Positions 16,432-23,594 of a DNA stretch of 24,447 nucleotides are shown one piece after another; position 1 is the first letter of the stretch, and every line of letters starts with the position of its first letter. The notes beneath the pieces are model-generated. The model was not told the DNA's origin and did not search any database. It saw only the letters and a program-made list of their open reading frames with translations. Made by a program: the position numbers and the translations under genes. The stretch is from positions 1 through 24,447 of the forward strand of contig CANHUW010000008.1 in NCBI GenBank assembly GCA_947463975.1, given 5' to 3'. The DNA is from Bacteroidota bacterium (GTDB taxonomy: Bacteria > Bacteroidota > Bacteroidia > Chitinophagales > Chitinophagaceae).

Positions 16432-16483
16432 TTTTGTTAAATTCATGTTCTCTAATGATATCACCCAATTTTGTTAAATTCAT
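16432..16483 (+). repeat. 15-bp exact direct repeat upstream of the dehydratase gene
   Basis: TTTTGTTAAATTCAT occurs at 16432-16446 and again at 16469-16483, 37 bp apart. The second copy ends 4 bp before the ATG at 16488. Each copy contains TTTG, the core of the Bacteroidota -7 element, and the second reads CAATTTTG (7 of 8 matches to TAnnTTTG), so the copy near the start may be part of the promoter. The repeat could be a tandem operator or a local duplication. Confidence 0.5.
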
Positions 16484-16487
16484 CCCT

Positions 16488-17444
16488 ATGAGAATTACCA
16501 AAGAAGCCATAGAAAAAGCAGCAGAAAGAATTGACACTTATATACATCACACACCGGTAATGACCAATAAGAGTATCAATGAAATGTTTGGAATCAATTT
16601 CTTTTTCAAATGTGAGAATTTTCAAAAAATTGGTGCATTCAAAATTAGAGGCGGCATGAATGCAAGTTTAAGTTTGGATGCTACGAAAGTAAAAAATGGA
16701 GTGGCTACACATTCATCTGGGAACCATGCACAAGCACTAGCCTATGCAGCAAAAATGCTGGGTATAAAAGCGTATATCGTCATGCCCAAGTCTTCTCCTC
16801 AAGTGAAGGTAGATGCAGTGAGGGGCTATGGGGCTGAAGTAATTATTTGTGAAGCCAACCAAGTTGCAAGAGAAACTGCATTGAATGAGGTAGTAGAGAG
16901 AACAGGTGCTGAATTTATACATCCATATGATGATGATAGGGTAATTACAGGACAAGCAACCTGTGTAAAAGAGTTGATAGAAGAAGTACCCCAATTAGAT
17001 GTTGTCATTACACCAGTAGGTGGAGGTGGTTTATTATCAGGCACTTGCCTTGGTGCACACTATTATAAACCTTCTTTGAAAGTATATGGAGGAGAGCCAG
17101 AAGGTGCCGCAGATGCAATTTTAAGTATTCGGTCTGGCAAAGTAGAGAAAGCGCCATTTATTCAGACCATTGCAGATGGCTTATTGACAACCTTGTCTGA
17201 AAGAACTTTAGCGATTATTAAAGAACATGTAACGGATATTTTATTGGTATCCGAAGAAGAAATTAAAGCTACGTTGAGATTAGTATATGAAAGAATGAAA
17301 ATTATTGTTGAACCAAGCTGTGTAGTGCCCTTGGCTGCAGCCATTAGAAATAAAGAATTGTTCCAAGGAAAAAATATAGGCATTATTTTATCTGGCGGCA
17401 ATGTAGATCTTACCAAATTTGGCACTTGGTTCCCACCTCAATAA
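16488..17444 (+). CDS. Threonine/serine dehydratase (PLP fold type II; threonine ammonia-lyase or serine racemase-like)
   Basis: 318 residues from ATG 16488, chosen because homologs begin near 'MRITKEAIEKAAERI'; the frame is open further up (TTG 16434, ATG 16455), but that part encodes no family sequence and contains the repeat. The PLP lysine is Lys52 in 'IGAFKIRGG', with 'SSGNHAQALAYAA' (77-89) for substrate binding and the phosphate-cradling 'VGGGGLLSG' (177-185). There is no C-terminal ACT regulatory domain, so it is the short catabolic type. It deaminates threonine to 2-oxobutyrate or serine to pyruvate. It converges with the RluE-type gene with 2 bp between stops. Separation from serine racemase is not possible by eye. 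Confidence 0.9.
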   Translation: MRITKEAIEKAAERIDTYIHHTPVMTNKSINEMFGINFFFKCENFQKIGAFKIRGGMNASLSLDATKVKNGVATHSSGNHAQALAYAAKMLGIKAYIVMPKSSPQVKVDAVRGYGAEVIICEANQVARETALNEVVERTGAEFIHPYDDDRVITGQATCVKELIEEVPQLDVVITPVGGGGLLSGTCLGAHYYKPSLKVYGGEPEGAADAILSIRSGKVEKAPFIQTIADGLLTTLSERTLAIIKEHVTDILLVSEEEIKATLRLVYERMKIIVEPSCVVPLAAAIRNKELFQGKNIGIILSGGNVDLTKFGTWFPPQ

Positions 17445-17446
17445 AT

Positions 17447-18037
17447 TTATAAGTGTAATTTTTCAAAAAAGAATTGTTCATCTACTTCTTTGACTTCACC
17501 AGGCAATAAATTTTTTATGTCAATATCTTCAATGGATGTTCTAATTAAGCGAATGCATTTATGATGTACAGCAGCAACCATTTTTCTTACTTGATGAAAC
17601 TTGCCTTCCGTTAAACTAATTTCCAACCAAGAGTGTTCAGCATTAGGATGTAATGGAACTTCAGGTTCGGTAATATATTTAGGCTTATGTACTATTTTAA
17701 CAATACATGGATGGGTCATATATTTTTTTCCATTGTTTGCACTAATCTCAATACCCTTGGATAATATCTCAGCCGTCCCTTTACTAACTTTATTTTTAAC
17801 TTGAACTAAATAAGTACGCAAATGTGGTTTTGCTCCTTGAAATAATAGCTTCGTTATTTTTTTATTGGTAGTTAATAGTAAAAGCCCCTCAGAATGCTGA
17901 TCTAGCCTTCCAATGGCATGTGTGCCTTCTGGAAAATCAAAATTTAAATCGCCTAATAATCTAACTTGATGTGAGCTAATAAATTGAGAGACCATATTGA
18001 CTGGCTTATAAATAATAAAGTATCTCTCTGTCTTCAT
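17447..18037 (-). CDS. rluE: RluE/RsuA-type rRNA pseudouridine synthase
   Basis: 196 residues. The catalytic aspartate is Asp46 in 'IGRLDQHSEGLLLLT' (42-56), with 'KTYLVQV'-like 'RTYLVQVKNK' (75-84) and 'LTEGKFHQVRKMVAAVHHKCIRLIR' (about 137-161), hallmarks of the RsuA/RluB/E/F subfamily. There is no N-terminal S4 domain; the protein starts directly with the catalytic fold, as in RluE, which modifies U2457 of 23S rRNA in E. coli. The length matches that family member. The target base here is inferred. The start codon faces the VF530-like gene start, with 25 bp between them, and the gene ends 2 bp from the convergent dehydratase stop. Confidence 0.88.
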   Translation of the reverse strand: MKTERYFIIYKPVNMVSQFISSHQVRLLGDLNFDFPEGTHAIGRLDQHSEGLLLLTTNKKITKLLFQGAKPHLRTYLVQVKNKVSKGTAEILSKGIEISANNGKKYMTHPCIVKIVHKPKYITEPEVPLHPNAEHSWLEISLTEGKFHQVRKMVAAVHHKCIRLIRTSIEDIDIKNLLPGEVKEVDEQFFFEKLHL

Positions 18038-18062
18038 GACAGCAAATTACTTAATATTGTAT

Positions 18063-18278
18063 ATGCAACAAGCTTCCAAAGATCCTTTACATGGGAAAAC
18101 CCTTGAATTCATACTTACTGAGTTAGTCAAACATTTCGGCTGGGAAGTTCTTGGACAACATGTTCGAATCAATTGTTTTAATAGCAACCCCAGCATCAAC
18201 TCAAGTTTAAAATTTTTGAGAAAGACTCCTTGGGCTAGAAAAGAAGTAGAAGATTTATATATAAGGATGATTAGCTAG
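18063..18278 (+). CDS. VF530-like (DUF2132) small putative DNA-binding protein
   Basis: 71 residues from ATG 18063. The sequence 'DPLHGKTLEFILTELVKHFGWEVLGQHVRINCFNSNPSINSSLKFLRKTPWARKEVEDLY' is a full-length match to the VF530/DUF2132 pattern, a compact helical protein reported as able to bind DNA; its cellular role is unknown. The upstream in-frame ATG at 18036 would add nine residues (MTANYLILY) outside the family and would overlap the rluE start codon, so 18063 is preferred. With starts of the two divergent genes only 25 bp apart, promoters must overlap coding sequence or be very compact. No terminator is visible before the Tat-exported oxidoreductase at 18341. Confidence 0.88.
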   Translation: MQQASKDPLHGKTLEFILTELVKHFGWEVLGQHVRINCFNSNPSINSSLKFLRKTPWARKEVEDLYIRMIS

Positions 18279-18340
18279 TGGCCTAAAAACGGAAAAAAAT
18301 TTTGATTTTAATGCATTAACTTTAAGCAAACAATAATGCT

Positions 18341-19732
18341 ATGCAAAATAACCGCCGTAATTTTCTTAAAAACTTTGGAGGATCAGTTGCTTTATTGGCT
18401 GTTGGAAATACTGCAGCTGCAAATAATAATGATACTCCTTCAAAGCTAATCAAATCAACAATAAAAGTTAGTGCAAATGACAAAATTCGTATTGGACTAA
18501 TTGGCTGCGGTATTATTGGACATTTTGATACTGATACAGCACTTAAAGTGCCTGGTGTTGAATTAGTAGCAGTTTGCGATTTATATACAGGCAGATTAGA
18601 AGGTGCTAAAGAAAAATGGGGTAACCATATTTATACTACGAGAGACTACAGAGAAATTTTAAATAGAAAAGATATTGATGCAGTTCTAGTATGTACACCA
18701 GATAATTGGCATCAAAAGATTGCTATTGATGCTATGCGCGCTGGCAAACATGTTTACTGTGAAAAACCAATGGTTCAAAAAATTGAACAAGGTTGGGGAA
18801 TTATTAATGCACAAAAAGAAACTGGAAAAGTTTTTCAAGTAGGAAGTCAAATGGCAAGTGCAGTGGGCATTCTAGAGGCAAAAAAGAAATTACAAGAAGG
18901 TGTAATTGGTGAGTTAACCATGATACAATCTTTTTGTGATAGATCGGATGCTAGAGGAGCATGGCAGTATTCCATTCCATTAGATGCATCTCCAGAAACA
19001 ATTGATTTTAATGCTTTTTTAGGAACAGCTCCTAAAGTACCTTTTGATGCTAAAAGATTTTTTAGATGGCGTAATTACAAAGATTATGGAACTGGCGCTG
19101 CAGGAGATTTAATTGTACACTTATTAACAGGCATTCATACCATAACAGAAGCGAAGGGACCCAATATGATTTCAAGTATTGCCAATTTAAAGCTTTGGAA
19201 AGATGGAAGAGATGCTTATGATATATTTAATGCTGTCATGAATTATCAAGCATCTGATAAACATGGCGCATTTCATGTGACTACAAGAGTGAACTTGACT
19301 GATGGTGAAGGCAAAGGACCATTTGGTTTAAAACTCATTGGCACTGAAGGAGTCATTGATGTCAATGGAAATGGATTTAAATTAAGAACTATTAAAAGAA
19401 GAGCGGTTCCTGGTTATGGCGGTTATGATTCATTTGATAGTTTTTCTAATAAACAAAAAGAAGAGTTTAAAAAATGGTATAAGTCTGAATACGGAGATGA
19501 TACAGATGGCGGATATGATCTTGGGAAAGAAATGGCATTTGATGCGCCTAATGATTACGACGATAGACTAGATCATATGATTGTATTTTTCAACGGCATA
19601 AGAACAGGATCTGCTATACCAGAAGATGCATCATTTGGATTAAGAGCTGCAGCCCCATCGATTGCTTGTAATTTAAGTGCAGAACAATTAAAGCCAATCC
19701 ACTGGGATCCTATTGAAATGAAATTAATTTAG
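18341..19732 (+). CDS. Tat-exported Gfo/Idh/MocA family oxidoreductase
   Basis: 463 residues. The N-terminus has a twin-arginine signal: Arg5-Arg6 in 'RRNFLK', then hydrophobic 'GSVALLAVG' and an Ala-rich cleavage area near 24-28, so a folded cofactor-loaded enzyme is exported. The dinucleotide-binding motif is 'GLIGCGIIG' (52-60), followed by 'VAVCDLY' and the family's 'EKPM' loop (141-144) with the conserved Lys. The C-terminal domain contains 'GTGAAGDLIVHLL' and 'HWDP' near the end. Such exported enzymes often act on sugars or sugar derivatives in the periplasm of Bacteroidota; the substrate is unknown. It converges with the secreted propeller gene with 6 bp between stops. Confidence 0.9.
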   Translation: MQNNRRNFLKNFGGSVALLAVGNTAAANNNDTPSKLIKSTIKVSANDKIRIGLIGCGIIGHFDTDTALKVPGVELVAVCDLYTGRLEGAKEKWGNHIYTTRDYREILNRKDIDAVLVCTPDNWHQKIAIDAMRAGKHVYCEKPMVQKIEQGWGIINAQKETGKVFQVGSQMASAVGILEAKKKLQEGVIGELTMIQSFCDRSDARGAWQYSIPLDASPETIDFNAFLGTAPKVPFDAKRFFRWRNYKDYGTGAAGDLIVHLLTGIHTITEAKGPNMISSIANLKLWKDGRDAYDIFNAVMNYQASDKHGAFHVTTRVNLTDGEGKGPFGLKLIGTEGVIDVNGNGFKLRTIKRRAVPGYGGYDSFDSFSNKQKEEFKKWYKSEYGDDTDGGYDLGKEMAFDAPNDYDDRLDHMIVFFNGIRTGSAIPEDASFGLRAAAPSIACNLSAEQLKPIHWDPIEMKLI

Positions 19733-19743
19733 TGCTCACTAAA
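19728..19743. repeat. Palindrome containing both stop codons of convergent genes
   Basis: TTTAGTG and CACTAAA flank CT (16 bp, perfect). The plus TAG (19730-19732) and minus TAG (19741-19739) each lie in one arm. It is short, without a clear U-tract, so it is at best a weak shared transcription end. Confidence 0.4.
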
Positions 19744-20656
19744 ACAATTCATATTGTACATAGGCAAACTTTGTTCCCTCTGGATTCCAAGAAGGTACAT
19801 TGATGGTTCCTTGTCCTCCATAAAATGGACCCGTTAAGTCTTTGATTTTCTTTGTCTGAAGATCTAATAATCTAATTCGAACTTGCTTGCCAAAAGGGTG
19901 CGCTTGTTTTTGATCTTCATCATAACTAATGATGGTTGCTACTTTATTATTTGGACTAATATGTGCAAACCAATTCGACTTCTCATCAAAAGTCATTTGT
20001 TCTGGGTTAGATCCATCACTATTCATTCTCCATATTTGCATATGACCGGTTCTAAAGGAATTAATGTAAATATGCTTACCATCGGGGCTATATTCCGGAC
20101 CATCATCCAAGCCTTCAGAAGTAGTTAATCTTTTTTCTTCCCCACCCTCTGTACTCATAGCGTACACATCATAATTACCGTTTCTAGACGCACAATACAC
20201 CATTGTTTTGCCATCTGGCGAAACACCATGCCAATAAGAAGGTGTATTAGGTGTTAACTGCACTGGCTCGCCTCCACTTGAAGCAACTTTATAAATAAAT
20301 GAGCTATGTTCTTTCATACCTGCCTTGCCAGATGAAATAAATAATTGCTTCCCATCAAAACTAAATCCATGATCATTATTACAATCTTGCGCCGTACCTG
20401 TATTTAAATATCCCATTCTATCACCAGTCATTGACATTTTTTCTAATTTACCATATGCATTGATTAAAAAATACTGCCCATCTCTTGACCAGTTTGGTGC
20501 TTCAAAATGCCTAAACTCTCTCGTAACCAATTTAGATTGACCAGAACCTAGATCATATACATACAAAGAGCTTATGACTGATTTGCCCTCTGGAATTTGT
20601 GCATTTGCCTCGCAAAAGAAACCAGATAATAGAAAAACCAAGTATATATTTTTCAT
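19739..20656 (-). CDS. Secreted TolB-like WD40/PD40 beta-propeller protein
   Basis: 305 residues. A Sec signal peptide covers residues 1-19 (ending A-N-A before Gln20). The mature protein is built of repeated blade motifs: 'SRDGQYFLINAYG', 'SFDGKQLFISSG', 'SPDGKTMVYCASRNGNYDVYAM', 'SPDGKHIYINSFRTGHMQIWRM', 'SPNNKVATIISYD' and 'NPEGTKFAYVQ', about six PD40-type repeats, as in TolB. Free of other domains; it is probably a periplasmic or secreted propeller with a binding or oligogalacturonate-lyase-like role that cannot be set from sequence. The neighbour is a Tat-exported oxidoreductase on the opposite strand, converging with it; a shared periplasmic pathway is possible. A perfect TAnnTTTG element lies upstream at 20712-20719. 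Confidence 0.85.
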   Translation of the reverse strand: MKNIYLVFLLSGFFCEANAQIPEGKSVISSLYVYDLGSGQSKLVTREFRHFEAPNWSRDGQYFLINAYGKLEKMSMTGDRMGYLNTGTAQDCNNDHGFSFDGKQLFISSGKAGMKEHSSFIYKVASSGGEPVQLTPNTPSYWHGVSPDGKTMVYCASRNGNYDVYAMSTEGGEEKRLTTSEGLDDGPEYSPDGKHIYINSFRTGHMQIWRMNSDGSNPEQMTFDEKSNWFAHISPNNKVATIISYDEDQKQAHPFGKQVRIRLLDLQTKKIKDLTGPFYGGQGTINVPSWNPEGTKFAYVQYELF

Positions 20657-20711
20657 TAGATATTGTTTTAATGGAGAAAATCAACATTGGATATACTGTA
20701 CTAAATATAAA

Positions 20712-20719
20712 CAAATCTA
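20712..20719 (-). promoter_or_regulatory. -7 promoter element for the secreted propeller gene
   Basis: The minus strand reads TAGATTTG, a full match to TAnnTTTG. It is 56 bp upstream of the ATG at 20656. No clear -33 TTTG is visible at the expected distance. Confidence 0.5.
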
Positions 20720-20723
20720 TTTC

Positions 20724-20735
20724 TTCTTATAAGAA
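20724..20735. promoter_or_regulatory. 12-bp perfect palindrome in the propeller/glpD divergent promoter region
   Basis: TTCTTATAAGAA is self-complementary and sits 4 bp upstream of the TAGATTTG element of the minus-strand gene and 51 bp before the glpD start. A dimeric regulator would fit here for either gene. AT-rich, so chance is possible. Confidence 0.35.
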
Positions 20736-20786
20736 ATATGATAGAAAAAAATAATTATAGCAAAGAAATGATGAACTTTATAGCAG

Positions 20787-22298
20787 ATGAATAGGACACA
20801 ACAATTAGATGAACTAAAATCAAATCCAAATTGGGATATTGTCATCATTGGTGGCGGAGCGACTGGACTTGGATCTGCTATTGATGCAGCCTCTAGAGGC
20901 TACAAATGTTTATTAATTGAACAATATGATTTTGCAAAAGGAACTTCTAGCAAATCAACCAAGCTACTGCATGGGGGTGTTAGATATTTACAACAAGGTA
21001 ATATTGGGTTAGTGCTAGAGGCATTAAGAGAAAGGGGAAGGTTATTAAAAAATGCCTCTCATCTTTCTTCCATCCAGCCATTTATCATACCAGTATATAG
21101 CTTATGGGAAAAATGGTTTTATGCTATCGGATTGAAATTATATGATTTAATGGCTGGGAAACTTTCAATTGGTAAAACTACATTACTCAATAAAAAAGAA
21201 GTCATCAGAGATATTCCCGACATTCAACAAAGTAAAATTAAGGGTGGTATTTTATATTATGATGGACAATTTGACGATACTGCTTTATGTATTGACATGG
21301 CAGAAACTGCTATTCAGTATGGTGCAACTGTATTAAATTATTGTAAAGCAATTGAGCTTATTAAAACGAATAAAAAAATAACTGGTTTAAAGTTTATTGA
21401 TAGTATTCATGAAGAAACTATACAAATAAATGCAAAAGCCGTAATTAATGCAACGGGGGTTTTTACAAATGCGATAATGCAATTAGATGACACCCAATTA
21501 CACGACTATGTAACTTCCTCACAAGGTATTCACCTAGTAATTGATCCTTATTTTTTTAAAGGACAAAATGCAATGATGATTCCTAAAACATCTGATGGAA
21601 GAGTTTTATTTGCAGTGCCTTGGTATGACAAAGTGATACTTGGAACAACAGATACGCCTATAGAAAAAATTAATATCGAACCAAAGCCGCTAGAAGAAGA
21701 GATTCATTTTATCATTTCGCATTTTAATCAATATTGTTCAACTCCTATATCCAAAAAGGATATTTTATCTGTTTATGTAGGATTAAGGCCCCTAATAAAA
21801 CATGATAATATTCAATCTGCTAAATTATCAAGAGCTCATGCGCTATCAGTTTCTACTTCAGGTTTAATTACCATAACTGGCGGTAAATGGACAACTTATA
21901 GGAAAATGGCAGAAGATGCTGTAAATAATGCCATATTTATTGGTAAATTAATTCATGCAAAGTGCATTACGCATGATTTAAGTATTTTCAAACCAACTTT
22001 AAAACCAGACATAGTCAAAAAAATAGTTGCTGAAAACCCTGAAATGAATCAACTTATTCATGAAAATTTTGATTTTATAAAAGCAGAAATTATTTATGCC
22101 ATTAGGCATCAAATGGCAATGAGCCTAGAAGATATCTTAGCAAGAAGAATTCGCATACTTTATTTAGATGCAAAAGTAGCGATTCAGGTTGCACCAGAAG
22201 TTGCTAGAATAATGTCAAAAGAGATGAATAAAAATACCGAATGGACATTAAAAGAAATAAATAATTTTACTATTTTGGCTAATCAATATATTGTTTAA
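20787..22298 (+). CDS. glpD: Aerobic FAD-dependent glycerol-3-phosphate dehydrogenase
   Basis: 503 residues, normal length. The N-terminal FAD motif is 'DIVIIGGGATGLGSAIDAASRG' (about 17-38), with 'GTSSKSTKLLHGGVRYLQQGN' (52-72), which is diagnostic of GlpD/GlpA enzymes; 'GLRPL' and 'TGGKWTTYRKMAEDAV' mark the C-terminal half. It oxidises glycerol 3-phosphate to dihydroxyacetone phosphate and passes electrons to quinone at the inner membrane. No glpK or glpF is in the window. The last 20 bp overlap the 3' end of the convergent thioredoxin gene. An out-of-frame ATGATG just upstream is not used, as the in-frame start at 20787 gives the FAD motif at the expected position. Confidence 0.95.
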   Translation: MNRTQQLDELKSNPNWDIVIIGGGATGLGSAIDAASRGYKCLLIEQYDFAKGTSSKSTKLLHGGVRYLQQGNIGLVLEALRERGRLLKNASHLSSIQPFIIPVYSLWEKWFYAIGLKLYDLMAGKLSIGKTTLLNKKEVIRDIPDIQQSKIKGGILYYDGQFDDTALCIDMAETAIQYGATVLNYCKAIELIKTNKKITGLKFIDSIHEETIQINAKAVINATGVFTNAIMQLDDTQLHDYVTSSQGIHLVIDPYFFKGQNAMMIPKTSDGRVLFAVPWYDKVILGTTDTPIEKINIEPKPLEEEIHFIISHFNQYCSTPISKKDILSVYVGLRPLIKHDNIQSAKLSRAHALSVSTSGLITITGGKWTTYRKMAEDAVNNAIFIGKLIHAKCITHDLSIFKPTLKPDIVKKIVAENPEMNQLIHENFDFIKAEIIYAIRHQMAMSLEDILARRIRILYLDAKVAIQVAPEVARIMSKEMNKNTEWTLKEINNFTILANQYIV

Positions 22299-22587
22299 GC
22301 AAATCAACTAATACACCGGCTTGTTGCACACCAGCTTGTCTCCATTTAATTTCGCCATTTTTAAATATCGCTAAAGTGGGTACGCTGGATACATTTAATT
22401 CAGTGGCTAATTGTTGATTTCTATCTACATCTATTTTTATAATCCTAACTTGCTCCCCCATTTGTTGGTGTACTTTTTCTAGAATAGGAGGCATCATTTT
22501 ACAAGGACCACACCATGTTGCAAAAAAATCTACCAAAACAGGTTTATCTCCTTTAATGATAGATCCAAATGTTTCATTATTTGACAT
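22279..22587 (-). CDS. Thioredoxin
   Basis: 102 residues, single-domain. The redox site W-C-G-P-C is at 25-29 (Cys26, Cys29), and the cis-proline is in 'SSVPTLAIFKNGE' (about 67-79). It is a cytoplasmic disulfide reductase (no signal peptide). It lies 5 bp after the small membrane protein gene and is co-transcribed with it from the promoter at 22874-22881. Its 3' end overlaps glpD by 20 bp. Location beside a Crp/Fnr regulator and two rhodaneses suggests a role in sulfur or thiol redox rather than the general housekeeping thioredoxin, but this is inference. Confidence 0.96.
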   Translation of the reverse strand: MSNNETFGSIIKGDKPVLVDFFATWCGPCKMMPPILEKVHQQMGEQVRIIKIDVDRNQQLATELNVSSVPTLAIFKNGEIKWRQAGVQQAGVLVDLLKQYID

Positions 22588-22592
22588 ACAAT

Positions 22593-22859
22593 TTATTTTA
22601 ATTCAGTAAATTCAACTGCTTTAGATTCCTTTACACTAGGCATTTTAAATTGATTGTTTTTATTGATCGATACTCCACAATTGGAATTATAGCCACAGCC
22701 TATTTTATATTTAGCACCTATAATTGAATATACGATGAAAAACCCTCCAGCAATTGCAGGTATATAATCATTTGATTGATATCCAATGAATACCATTGAA
22801 CCTCCCATCACTAAACGCAACATTAATATCCAATCTATATTTGACATTAGTTTATTCAT
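22593..22859 (-). CDS. Small two-helix membrane protein, DUF2892-like
   Basis: 88 residues from ATG 22859 (MNKLMSNIDW). Two hydrophobic helices (about 9-24 and 31-48) are followed by 'YKIGCGYNSNCGVSIN', whose Cys pair resembles the C-terminal cysteines of DUF2892 inner-membrane proteins that often accompany rhodanese domains. The frame is open to 22910, but a perfect TAnnTTTG element lies at 22881-22874 inside that extension, which places the transcript start just upstream of 22859; an ATG at 22847 (MSNIDW) is a further option. It is the first gene of an operon with thioredoxin, 5 bp apart. Function is unknown; a role in handling reduced sulfur is suggested by the context. Confidence 0.65.
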   Translation of the reverse strand: MNKLMSNIDWILMLRLVMGGSMVFIGYQSNDYIPAIAGGFFIVYSIIGAKYKIGCGYNSNCGVSINKNNQFKMPSVKESKAVEFTELK

Positions 22860-22873
22860 GATCAATATTTTTA

Positions 22874-22881
22874 CAAAAGTA
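22874..22881 (-). promoter_or_regulatory. -7 promoter element of the membrane protein-thioredoxin operon
   Basis: The minus strand reads TACTTTTG, an exact TAnnTTTG. The G is 15 bp from the start at 22859. The centre of the TGTAA-N6-TCACA box is 36.5 bp upstream of this G, the same spacing as at the rhodanese promoter. Confidence 0.65.
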
Positions 22882-22902
22882 ATTTTAGTATTTAAAATCT
22901 TG

Positions 22903-22918
22903 TGTGACATTTATTACA
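22903..22918 (-). promoter_or_regulatory. Crp/Fnr-type box upstream of the thioredoxin operon (and of crp/fnr itself)
   Basis: On the minus strand it reads TGTAATAAATGTCACA (TGTAA-N6-TCACA). It matches the box at 23595-23610 in 13 of 16 positions in the same orientation relative to the promoter. It lies between the divergent thioredoxin operon and the Crp/Fnr gene (35 bp before its start), so it could act on both. Confidence 0.6.
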
Positions 22919-22953
22919 ATAAGCAGTATCTTCACAAAAGAAATTTCAGAAAA

Positions 22954-23586
22954 ATGTTAAGTAAAGAGGAATTAATTAAATTATTCCCTGATTGGGAAAA
23001 GGGCTTATATGATGCAGTTGCTGAACATGCTGAATTAAGAACTGCCAAAGCAGGCTCTATTTTACTTAAAAAAGGTCAAAACATTAAATCAACTATGTTA
23101 GTGGTAGAAGGTACTGTTAAACTTTTTCAAGAAAACGAAGAAGGTTCAGAGTATTTTATGTACCATCTAAATCCAGGAGAAGCATGTGCAGTGACTTTGG
23201 TTTGTAATTACCACTTAGAGCAAAGTCAAGTATTAGCTAAGGCCGTAACAGATATTAGTTATCTTGCTATACCTATTGAATTTATGGATAAATGGCTTAA
23301 CGAATATAAAAGCTGGCATTATTTTGTAATTCGTACATACAGAAATAGATATGAAGAACTATTGAAAACCATCCATGAAACTGCCTTTAAAAATATGGAC
23401 GAAAGACTTGAATTTTATATAAAAAGACAAGTTCAACAGTTTGGTAATACCATTAAGCTTACACATCAAGAAATTGCCAACGATTTAAATACCTCTAGAG
23501 AAGTAATTAGTAGATTATTAAAAAAGATGGAAAATAATGGCTGGATTGCTTTAAGTAGAAACTCATTTGATTGGATTAAGAAATAA
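22954..23586 (+). CDS. Crp/Fnr family transcriptional regulator with two cysteines
   Basis: 210 residues from ATG 22954; an upstream open frame to 22786 is antisense to the membrane gene and not family-like. Residues about 15-110 form the cyclic-nucleotide-type beta-roll ('GSILLKKGQNIKSTMLVVEGTVKLF'), followed by the dimer helix and a C-terminal HTH with 'LTHQEIANDLNTSREVISRLLKKME' (169-193). The recognition helix reads R-E-V-I-S-R, combining the Arg and Glu of CRP (RETVGR) with the Ser-Arg of FNR (ETISR). There are only two cysteines, Cys78 and Cys84 in 'GEACAVTLVCNY', and no FNR-type iron-sulfur cysteine cluster, so it is not a canonical oxygen sensor; a thiol or persulfide switch is possible. 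Two matching boxes flank it, supporting local regulation of both neighbouring operons. Confidence 0.9.
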   Translation: MLSKEELIKLFPDWEKGLYDAVAEHAELRTAKAGSILLKKGQNIKSTMLVVEGTVKLFQENEEGSEYFMYHLNPGEACAVTLVCNYHLEQSQVLAKAVTDISYLAIPIEFMDKWLNEYKSWHYFVIRTYRNRYEELLKTIHETAFKNMDERLEFYIKRQVQQFGNTIKLTHQEIANDLNTSREVISRLLKKMENNGWIALSRNSFDWIKK

Positions 23587-23594
23587 TTTTTCAA

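Noticed and set aside
16434..16487. Upstream extension of the dehydratase start (TTG 16434 or ATG 16455)
   Set aside because: The added residues match no family sequence and are encoded largely by the 15-bp repeat; the conserved protein begins at 16488.
16737..17425. Three minus-strand open frames opposite the dehydratase gene
   Set aside because: The plus strand carries a complete PLP enzyme with all motifs; the minus frames have no recognisable domain or start context.
22860..22910. Longer small membrane protein from ATG 22910
   Set aside because: An exact TAnnTTTG element lies inside this extension, placing the transcript start downstream of it; the extension is not family-like.
22786..22953. 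Longer Crp/Fnr frame starting at 22786
   Set aside because: The extra 56 residues are antisense to the divergent membrane protein gene and its promoter, and the beta-roll begins soon after Met at 22954.
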